DNA of 9,370 nt from Chitinophagales bacterium (GTDB lineage: Bacteria > Bacteroidota > Bacteroidia > Chitinophagales > Saprospiraceae): assembly GCA_013297575.1 (NCBI GenBank), contig JAAFHO010000165.1, positions 1 through 9,370 of the forward strand, read 5' to 3'. The notes under the pieces were generated by a model. That model did not search any database, was not told the DNA's origin, and was given only the letters and a program-made list of their open reading frames with translations. Position numbers and translations under genes: made by a program. Of the stretch, positions 1 through 5,745 are shown in pieces (the first letter of the stretch is position 1; every line of letters starts with the position of its first letter).

Positions 1-1248
1 CACCTCATTACACTTACGCATCGAACTGCTTCATTAGATGCCATTGGACAATTAATTCCTGCAAAAGAAGATCTTTTTGATCGCCTTCAGGTATTAAAAC
101 AACATTTTGGTTGGGAAGAGATTTTTTGCCTCAATACCTGTAATCGGGCGATGTTGGCTTTTTATAGCCACCAAGAACTGGACACAAACACGCTAAAATC
201 GGATTTGGTGCAAGTGCTTAATCCATTGCTTTCCGCGGCACAAACAGCACATTTGACGCACCAATTGCACTTTTATCATGGGGGCGATGCTGTTCGGCAT
301 ATTTTTGAAGTAGCGGCTTCTATGGATAGCCTTGTGGTGGGCGAACGCGAAATTATCCGCCAATTGCGCCAAGCCTACGACCAGTGCAACCAATGGGGAC
401 TAACCGGCGATCACTTTAGGCTGCTTATTACGCAGGCCATTGAGGTATCTAAACAAGTATTTACGGAAACGGGTATTGGCGAAAAAGCCCTTTCGGTTGT
501 TGCTTTGGCTTATCAGGCCATGAAAAACCGAGGATTACAAACACACCATCATATTGTTTTAGTGGGGGCTGGTGCTACCAATGAACTTTTGGCCAAGTTT
601 TTGGCAAAAGACGGTTTCCAACAAGTGACCATTTTTAACAGGACACTCGATAAAGCACAAAAAATAGCCGCTCATTTTACCCAAGGAAAAGCCTTACACT
701 TGGATCAACTCCTCCATTTTACAGTCCCTTTTGATGCGTTGGTGGTGTGTACTGGCGCAGTACAACCCATCATTACCAAAGCGTTATATGCTGCAATTAT
801 CCACGACGATCCACAAACAAAAATACTCACCGATCTTTCCGTTCCTAACAATGTAGCCGCTGATGTACCCACTTCATTTCCTACACATTTTATTGAAATA
901 GAAGGACTTAAATCAATGGCGATTGAGCATTTGGCACATCGGGAACAAGCGCGACAAGGCGCAACCATTCTGATAACGGAGCGCGTATTGGCTTTTAAAA
1001 ACCTTTGGCACGAACGACAAGTAGAGCGGTCTTTGCATCCAATGATCGATCAAATTAAAACGGTAAAAGCACGTACTATTGATCTTGTGTTTGCCGATCG
1101 TTTTGCAGGATTGGATCAAGATACGCAGGCATTGGTACTAGAAATGCTCGATTATATGGAGAAAAAATGCATCGCAATTCCGGTCAAAACCATGAAAGAT
1201 ATTGCCGCCAGCCGTACAAAAGGTAAACCTATAATGCAGAAGCATTGA
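1..1248 (+). CDS. hemA: Glutamyl-tRNA reductase, 5' end cut by window edge
   Basis: This enzyme uses NADPH to reduce glutamyl-tRNA(Glu) to glutamate-1-semialdehyde, the first committed step of C5-pathway tetrapyrrole synthesis in the cytoplasm. The reading frame is open from base 1, so the first in-frame ATG (151) is internal. Upstream of it lie the N-terminal HRTA segment and the LNTCNR motif, whose catalytic cysteine codon is at 139-141. Counting window codons, the conserved histidine of AVRHIF is codon 100, the substrate-site block SMDSLVVGE is codons 107-115, and the Rossmann NADPH loop GAGAT starts at codon 189. The C-terminal third (QVERSLHPMID onward) fits the helical dimerisation domain. 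With 415 codons present against about 418 aa in E. coli, only a few N-terminal residues should be missing. It ends in TGA, 54 bases before the ABC exporter gene on the same strand. Family assignment is secure; the true start is outside the window. Confidence 0.96.
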   Translation, partial: HLITLTHRTASLDAIGQLIPAKEDLFDRLQVLKQHFGWEEIFCLNTCNRAMLAFYSHQELDTNTLKSDLVQVLNPLLSAAQTAHLTHQLHFYHGGDAVRHIFEVAASMDSLVVGEREIIRQLRQAYDQCNQWGLTGDHFRLLITQAIEVSKQVFTETGIGEKALSVVALAYQAMKNRGLQTHHHIVLVGAGATNELLAKFLAKDGFQQVTIFNRTLDKAQKIAAHFTQGKALHLDQLLHFTVPFDALVVCTGAVQPIITKALYAAIIHDDPQTKILTDLSVPNNVAADVPTSFPTHFIEIEGLKSMAIEHLAHREQARQGATILITERVLAFKNLWHERQVERSLHPMIDQIKTVKARTIDLVFADRFAGLDQDTQALVLEMLDYMEKKCIAIPVKTMKDIAASRTKGKPIMQKH

Positions 1249-1276
1249 ACACAAAGGCCATTTTCCTGTTAATTTG
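1245..1276 (+). promoter_or_regulatory. Possible promoter for the ABC exporter-hemH pair
   Basis: A TTG (1245-1247, overlapping the hemA stop) is followed after 21 bases by TTAATTTG (1269-1276). That is one mismatch from the Bacteroidota -7 consensus TAnnTTTG, at the spacing expected for this phylum. Transcription would begin near 1282 and leave a leader of about 20 bases. Because of the mismatch it is equally possible that the exporter and hemH are read from the hemA promoter. Confidence 0.25.
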
Positions 1277-1302
1277 AATTAAATACACTGTAAACCTAAG
1301 AC

Positions 1303-3090
1303 ATGGATAATAAAGAAGAAGAACAAAAACCGAAGCTGAAAATGAGCAGCCTTCGGGAAGCCCTTGGTATTTTTGAGTTTGTATTGCCTTACCGCTGGCC
1401 TTATATCATTGGACTTGTTTTGCTGTTTCTTTCTAGTTCAGTATTTATGATATTTCCATATATAGTAGGTCTCATGCTAGATGTGGCCCAAGGCAAAAAA
1501 GTGCCAATTCAATTGGATTTGCCACAAATTGCGGTCGTTTTGGTCGTTGTTTTGGTTTTTCAAGGTCTTGTTTCCTATTTTCGAGTAACACTTTTTGCTA
1601 AAGTAAGCGAAAATACATCGGCAGATATAAGGAAGGCTGTTTACCAAAAACTCATTACCCAACCTATTGTATTCTTTGAAAAAAGTCGCGTGGGAGAATT
1701 GGTCAGTAGAATGACCAGTGACATTGAAAAAATATACAATACTCTCAATTTTGTATTGGCCGAGATTATCCGACAGATTATTATTTTGGTGGGTGGTATT
1801 GGCTTTTTGGCCTTTCAAACGCCCAAACTGGCCGGTGTAATGTTGGCTGTTTTTCCGATTATTGTCATCGGCGCGATGATATTTGGCCGACGCATTAGAA
1901 AACTATCCAAAGAAAGACAGGGCATATTAGCCGAAACAAACACGATTTTGGACGAAACACTGCAAAGTATTTACGCCGTTAAAGCCTTTACCAATGAGTT
2001 ATTTGAAAGCAATCGCTATAAAGTGGCCAATGATCGCGTCATTGGTGTTTCGATGAAATATGCTTACGGTCGCGCACTTTTCGCTACTTTTATTATTACG
2101 GTGTTGTTTGGTGCGTTGTTTTTTGTGATTTGGACGGGTATGAGTTTGGTACAAAGTGGTGAAATTTCGGCAGGGCAACTTATTTCATTTGTTACTTTTA
2201 CCGCAGTGATTGGGGCTGCGATTGCTGGATTGGGTAATTTTTATACCGAATTGGTGGGTGCTGTGGGTGCAACCGAGCGCGTTCGAGAAATATTAAATTC
2301 CCCTTCAGAAGTTCAAATACGACCACAAGTAAACCTCCCTGCAAACAATGTCAAAGGGAATATTCAATTCGACAATATCTACTTCTCTTATCCTACACGT
2401 AGCGATGTGCCTGTGCTGAAAGGCGTAAGTTTGAATATAAAATCTGGCCAAAAAGTGGCTTTAGTGGGTCAATCTGGCGCAGGAAAATCAACCATTATGC
2501 AACTCTTGCTGCAATTCCACCAACCAATTAGCGGCAAAATAACACTGGAAGGCACCGATATCCACGATTTTGACCTCCATTCGTACCGCAATAATTTCGC
2601 TATTGTGCCGCAGGAAGTCATTCTTTTTGGCGGTTCTATCAAAGAAAATGTGCTGTACGGCAAACCCGATGCCCCCGATGAAGAGGTAACAGAAGCATTG
2701 CGCAAGGCCAATGCCTGGGATTTTGTGTTCTCCTTCCCCGAGGGCTGGGACACCATTGTTGGCGAACGCGGTATCAAACTCTCCGGCGGACAACGGCAAC
2801 GGATTGCCATCGCACGTGCGATCTTGCGCGACCCTGCTATACTCCTCCTCGACGAAGCAACATCGAGCCTGGATTCGGAAAGTGAAAAACAGGTACAGGA
2901 AGCCCTCAATCGCTTGATGGAAGGCCGCACGAGTATCATTATTGCCCATCGACTCTCGACTATCCGCGAGGTGGATTGTATTTATGTATTGGAAGGCGGC
3001 GTAATTGTAGAACAAGGTACGCACGATGTCCTTTCACAATTGGAAGACGGTGCATACAGCAGCCTTTCCAAATTACAATTTAACGATTAA
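1303..3090 (+). CDS. ABCB/MsbA-type ABC exporter, fused permease and ATPase
   Basis: This 595-aa half-transporter should work as a dimer in the inner membrane and export a substrate at the cost of ATP. Residues about 33-320 hold the six-helix exporter membrane domain, with hydrophobic stretches near 33-58, 75-97, 157-197, 259-280 and 291-315. The ATPase domain (about 350-590) is complete: A-loop Tyr363, Walker A GQSGAGKST 389-397, Q-loop Gln437, signature LSGGQ 493-497, Walker B ILLLDE 513-518 with catalytic Glu518, and H-loop His549. Length is normal for the MsbA/ABCB10-like group. The start at 1303 gives a charged cytoplasmic N-terminus and has no Shine-Dalgarno sequence, as is usual in Bacteroidota. 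It lies between hemA (54 bases upstream) and hemH (17 bases downstream), so co-transcription with hemH is likely. The substrate cannot be read from the sequence: lipid, drug, peptide or a heme-pathway compound are all possible. Confidence 0.93.
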   Translation: MDNKEEEQKPKLKMSSLREALGIFEFVLPYRWPYIIGLVLLFLSSSVFMIFPYIVGLMLDVAQGKKVPIQLDLPQIAVVLVVVLVFQGLVSYFRVTLFAKVSENTSADIRKAVYQKLITQPIVFFEKSRVGELVSRMTSDIEKIYNTLNFVLAEIIRQIIILVGGIGFLAFQTPKLAGVMLAVFPIIVIGAMIFGRRIRKLSKERQGILAETNTILDETLQSIYAVKAFTNELFESNRYKVANDRVIGVSMKYAYGRALFATFIITVLFGALFFVIWTGMSLVQSGEISAGQLISFVTFTAVIGAAIAGLGNFYTELVGAVGATERVREILNSPSEVQIRPQVNLPANNVKGNIQFDNIYFSYPTRSDVPVLKGVSLNIKSGQKVALVGQSGAGKSTIMQLLLQFHQPISGKITLEGTDIHDFDLHSYRNNFAIVPQEVILFGGSIKENVLYGKPDAPDEEVTEALRKANAWDFVFSFPEGWDTIVGERGIKLSGGQRQRIAIARAILRDPAILLLDEATSSLDSESEKQVQEALNRLMEGRTSIIIAHRLSTIREVDCIYVLEGGVIVEQGTHDVLSQLEDGAYSSLSKLQFND

Positions 3091-3107
3091 TATCATTTTT
3101 TTGACAC

Positions 3108-4115
3108 ATGACTGGCATACTTATCGTCAACCTAGGCACTCCTGACGCACCTACACGCGGCGCGGTTTATCGCTATTTAAAACAGTTTTTACTCGATCCT
3201 AGGGTAATTGATATCAATGCTATTGCCCGGAATATCCTTGTACGAGGTATTATTGTGCCATTTCGCTCGGGCCAAAGCGCAAAATTGTACAAAAAACTTT
3301 GGACAGAAAAAGGTTCGCCCCTCAAATACAATGGTGTAGCCTTAGTCAAGGGCGTACAAGCCGAATTGGGAGAGGAGTATATGGTAGAATTGGCGATGCG
3401 TTACCAGAGTCCTTCGATAGAGACCGCCATTGCTAAAATGATGCAGGCAAAAGTGAAAAAAATAGTCGTTTTTCCACTTTTCCCGCATTATGCCAGCGCA
3501 TCTACTGGTTCGGTACACGAAGAAGTGATGCGCGTATTAAGCCGCCAACAGGTCATTCCTTCGGTAGAATTTATCAGCGAATACGCCACTCATGGGCCGA
3601 TGTTGGATGTTTTTGTAGAAAATTCCAAGCAATTTGACCTCCATTCCTACGATCATGTCCTGTTTAGTTACCACGGCCTGCCACAACGCCAAATGCGCAA
3701 AGCCGATGATTGCAACCATTGCTTGAAAGTAGATAAATGTTGCGAAACATTGACCTCCGTGAACCAATATTGCTATTCCGCGCTTTGCCACGCCACTACT
3801 TACGCGCTGGTAGAGCGGCTGGGCTTGCGCAAAGACCAATACACTATTTCGTTCCAAAGCCGACTTGGACGCGACCCGTGGATACAACCTTATACCATAC
3901 AGGTATTGGAGGATTTAGCAAAAGTGAAAAAAGCCAAACGTTTGCTCGTTTTTTGCCCCGCATTTACATCCGATTGCCTCGAAACAACCATCGAAATATC
4001 CGATGAGTACAACGAGGAGTTTCAGGAATGGGGCGGCGAACACATTGATTTAGTACCCAGTTTGAACGATCATCCGGCATGGATAAAAGCGGTGGCAGAT
4101 ATGGTGCGTCGTTAA
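3108..4115 (+). CDS. hemH: Ferrochelatase with cysteine-rich insertion
   Basis: Ferrochelatase inserts Fe2+ into protoporphyrin IX to make protoheme, the last step of the protoporphyrin-dependent branch. The 335-aa protein has normal length and the family landmarks: N-terminal ILIVNLGTPDAPT, the PLFPHYASASTGSV block, YHGLP with the metal-site histidine His189, the SRLGRDPWIQPYT segment, and CPAFTSDCLETTIEI with the conserved acidic Glu292. After YHGLP lies a cysteine cluster: Cys202, 205, 211, 212, 222 and 227. Comparable internal cysteines ligate a [2Fe-2S] cluster in some bacterial ferrochelatases (the Myxococcus-type class), so a cluster is likely here, by inference. The start is 17 bases after the exporter stop, which suggests one transcript. 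The 3' end faces a convergent gene across a repeat-bearing spacer, and I see no strong terminator after it. Confidence 0.96.
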   Translation: MTGILIVNLGTPDAPTRGAVYRYLKQFLLDPRVIDINAIARNILVRGIIVPFRSGQSAKLYKKLWTEKGSPLKYNGVALVKGVQAELGEEYMVELAMRYQSPSIETAIAKMMQAKVKKIVVFPLFPHYASASTGSVHEEVMRVLSRQQVIPSVEFISEYATHGPMLDVFVENSKQFDLHSYDHVLFSYHGLPQRQMRKADDCNHCLKVDKCCETLTSVNQYCYSALCHATTYALVERLGLRKDQYTISFQSRLGRDPWIQPYTIQVLEDLAKVKKAKRLLVFCPAFTSDCLETTIEISDEYNEEFQEWGGEHIDLVPSLNDHPAWIKAVADMVRR

Positions 4116-4150
4116 AAAACGTTGATTTTTACCTTTAAATGCGAAATTTC

Positions 4151-4222
4151 AGGTGCAGTGCACCGTAATATTTGTAGAAAATGGACGAAATCAAGTTGAA
4201 AGGTGCAGCGGACCGTAATATT
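4151..4222. repeat. Two-copy direct repeat, 50-base period, palindromic core
   Basis: Copy 1 (4151-4172) and copy 2 (4201-4222) agree at 20 of 22 positions. Both begin AGGTGCAG and end ACCGTAATATT, and they start exactly 50 bases apart. Copy 1 contains GGTGCAGTGCACC (4152-4164), with two 6-base arms around a central G, able to form a compact hairpin. In copy 2 the core reads GGTGCAGCGGACC, which breaks the symmetry. Each copy could derive by one change from GGTGCAGCGCACC. The repeat lies in the convergent spacer between hemH and a hypothetical gene, where short dispersed elements are often tolerated. Confidence 0.75.
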
Positions 4223-4284
4223 AAATTTAACAATGCTTTGTGCTGTATCTCAAAAAACGAAAAAATTATCATTTCTACAAATAT
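4168..4284. repeat. 13-base inverted repeat pair in the hemH 3' spacer
   Basis: ATATTTGTAGAAA at 4168-4180, directly following the core of repeat copy 1, returns as its exact reverse complement TTTCTACAAATAT at 4272-4284. The arms are 91 bases apart and enclose copy 2 of the direct repeat. The arrangement resembles the ends of a small non-autonomous element or two oppositely oriented copies of a dispersed intergenic repeat. Nothing between the arms looks coding. Confidence 0.6.
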
Positions 4285-4334
4285 CACATAGCACTGCCGT
4301 TTTTTATAAGAAAGCCCTGCCATTGAATGCTTCT

Positions 4335-5147
4335 CTACTCCTCCAACCATTCAAATTTTGTAATAGGATGAATCTCCCAAGCCGATTTGGGGTTTAAACC
4401 CTGTCGTCCATGTACCTGCCCGGCGTGGTGGACATCAAAAAACAAGGAGCCTTTAACTTTAACGGGCATACCGCCGTTTTTAAACATAAAAATACGACCG
4501 CAATTGAGGTCGCCCAATTGGTTAGTAATGGCTTCGCGTACATTTTCCAACTCATTCATCGTACTGCTGGATACTTGATCCGCATCTGGCAAACCACTTA
4601 CTTCTGCCGAAAACAAGGCTGCTACACCGTCGTAAACGGGAATATCGCACAAAACAACGTGAAAATCATTGTCTTCTTCGCGATAAATGGCTAAGATAAA
4701 TACCTTTTTTAAGATGATGTTTTTTTGCTCTTCTGCTACCCGTTGGCTGTTTTCGCCGTTTTCTATTTTGGGCGTATGAAACTTCATGGATGAATCCGAA
4801 GGTAGCCATTCGAGCAGATCCGCAATGCTCTTAAAGGACTTAGAACGACCTCCGGAATGGGGTATAGTTTTGGAAAACTTGCGTACTTCGCCTGCAAAAA
4901 CAGGCGTTACACAAGAAAAATCATTACCACGACGGGTTTCCATTTCCTCTGGACTTTCTTCGTCGCTTACCTCTTCCACCATTTCTACTTCAATCATTTT
5001 GCCAGATGGCAATCGCAGAATGTCTTTGGCTTTGGTTTGCTCTGTCAGATCGGGAATTGTGTCAATATGCAATATTGTAATGGAATAGTTGGGGCTGCTG
5101 ATCGCAAAAAGGATCGCAAATAAGGGTACAAATTTAAATGGATACAT
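4335..5147 (-). CDS. Predicted exported protein of unknown function
   Basis: This 270-aa protein starts with a signal-peptide-like segment (residues 1 to about 22: Lys5, then a hydrophobic run FVPLFAILFAISS), so it is probably exported to the periplasm or beyond. A short acidic patch follows (about 52-69). The C-terminal half has a recognisable pattern: a beta-rich stretch VFILAIYREEDNDFHVVLCD (149-168), then VKVKGSLFFDVHHAG (229-243), ending in SAWEIHPITKFEWLEE. I recall similar ExDxDxHxVL, FFDxxH and IHPV patterns in unnamed exported bacterial proteins, but I cannot name a family and claim no function. HxxH-like histidines (240, 241, 246) could suggest metal binding, but that is speculation. 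It is convergent with hemH, and the ATG has no Shine-Dalgarno sequence. The reading frame is intact and the protein pattern is convincing. Confidence 0.8.
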   Translation of the reverse strand: MYPFKFVPLFAILFAISSPNYSITILHIDTIPDLTEQTKAKDILRLPSGKMIEVEMVEEVSDEESPEEMETRRGNDFSCVTPVFAGEVRKFSKTIPHSGGRSKSFKSIADLLEWLPSDSSMKFHTPKIENGENSQRVAEEQKNIILKKVFILAIYREEDNDFHVVLCDIPVYDGVAALFSAEVSGLPDADQVSSSTMNELENVREAITNQLGDLNCGRIFMFKNGGMPVKVKGSLFFDVHHAGQVHGRQGLNPKSAWEIHPITKFEWLEE

Positions 5148-5160
5148 AATAGGTTAGGTT

Positions 5161-5191
5161 TAAATATATTTAGGAACTAAAAAACAATCAA
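5161..5191 (-). promoter_or_regulatory. Possible promoter for the 270-aa exported protein gene
   Basis: On the minus strand a TTG (bases 5189-5191) is followed after 20 bases by TATATTTA (5168 down to 5161). This is one mismatch from TAnnTTTG. The predicted leader would be under 10 bases, which is short, so the call is weak. Confidence 0.25.
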
Positions 5192-5233
5192 TGTAGGATT
5201 TCAACGCAAGTTAAACATATTCAAAAAAACGGT

Positions 5234-5267
5234 AAAAAAAAGCACTTCATTCGTCTTGTTATTGCTT
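5234..5267 (-). terminator. Weak terminator-like hairpin after the 142-aa gene
   Basis: On the minus strand AAGCA (5267-5263) can pair with TGCTT (5244-5240), and this runs directly into a stretch of eight T (5241-5234). The stem is only 5 bp, the loop is 18 bases, and the structure overlaps the stop codon. It may act as a weak intrinsic terminator, but the short stem leaves this uncertain. Confidence 0.25.
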
Positions 5268-5687
5268 ACTATATTTTCCTTCCAACCAATCGACATATTC
5301 CACGGAGCCTAGCCTAAATTTAATCATTATAGGCATTATTTTACCTACTTCATGTTCAATTCGACAAAAAACGGGCAAATCCGCCGACGACCAATGGGGT
5401 AAAAATACAGGGGAATATACTTCACTAGCAGTTGTGGGTAATACAGGGAAACGCATGGGCAATGCTTTATATTGGGTAACTTTGTGGTGTCCCTCTGGTT
5501 GTAAAATAAACAGGCTCTTCGAACTCGTTGGGGAGGCAAGTACCGACAACGAACGCCAATTTTTAGCACTATAGCCGCAAGATGTGCTATGCTGAGCGCA
5601 AATGTGCAATGTGCCTCCTAAGCAGGCAAAATACATTAGGGCAAATAATCGCGTAACTCGCATTAATTTTTTATAAATTTGAAACAT
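5259..5687 (-). CDS. Small predicted exported protein of unknown function
   Basis: The product is 142 aa from the first ATG, or 134 aa if the ATG at 5663 is used. The second start gives a cleaner signal peptide: MRVTRL, then a hydrophobic core LFALMYFACLGG and a likely cleavage after ICAQ near residue 32. The most distinctive part is the C-terminus: LPVFCRIEH (104-112) followed by KFRLGSVEYVDWLEGK (123-138). I recall a comparable FFCxxE...FRLGS..YV..LEGK signature in uncharacterised Bacteroidota proteins, so it appears to be a lineage-restricted family, without known function. Four cysteines lie after the signal core or near its end (22, 30, 37, 108). The gene starts 58 bases downstream of the acetoacetyl-CoA synthetase stop on the same strand, and may share its transcript. 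Confidence 0.72.
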   Translation of the reverse strand: MFQIYKKLMRVTRLFALMYFACLGGTLHICAQHSTSCGYSAKNWRSLSVLASPTSSKSLFILQPEGHHKVTQYKALPMRFPVLPTTASEVYSPVFLPHWSSADLPVFCRIEHEVGKIMPIMIKFRLGSVEYVDWLEGKYSKQ

Positions 5688-5745
5688 AGTTGATACCCAA
5701 AAAATATAACCAATTCAACGTACTTTTTTCAAAATACGTATATGC

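Noticed and set aside
151..1248. Start of hemA at the ATG at 151
   Set aside because: The frame is open and clearly homologous upstream to base 1, including the catalytic TCNR cysteine at 139-141. The ATG is internal and the real start is outside the window.
2488..3024. Long antisense open frames over the exporter ATPase region (also 2469-2939)
   Set aside because: They mirror the conserved ATPase coding sequence, have no recognisable protein features, and coincide with the GC-rich stretch where stop codons are rarer.
4113..4131. Terminator right after hemH (TAAAAA ... TTTTTA)
   Set aside because: The inverted repeat is A/T only and would form a very weak stem. It does not meet the usual GC-rich stem plus T tract pattern.
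4151..4222. Minimal CRISPR (22-base repeat, 28-base spacer, 22-base repeat)
   Set aside because: There are only two imperfect copies, no third repeat, no cas genes nearby, and part of the putative spacer returns in inverted form at 4272-4284.
4240..4305. Terminator formed by GTGCT (4240-4244), AGCAC (4290-4294) and a T run at 4300-4305
   Set aside because: The stem is 5 bp with a 45-base loop, and the T run is separated from it. It is too weak to call.
4203..4397. Small plus-strand open frame in the hemH downstream spacer
   Set aside because: It begins within the direct repeat, overlaps the end of the opposing exported-protein gene, and has no protein-like features.
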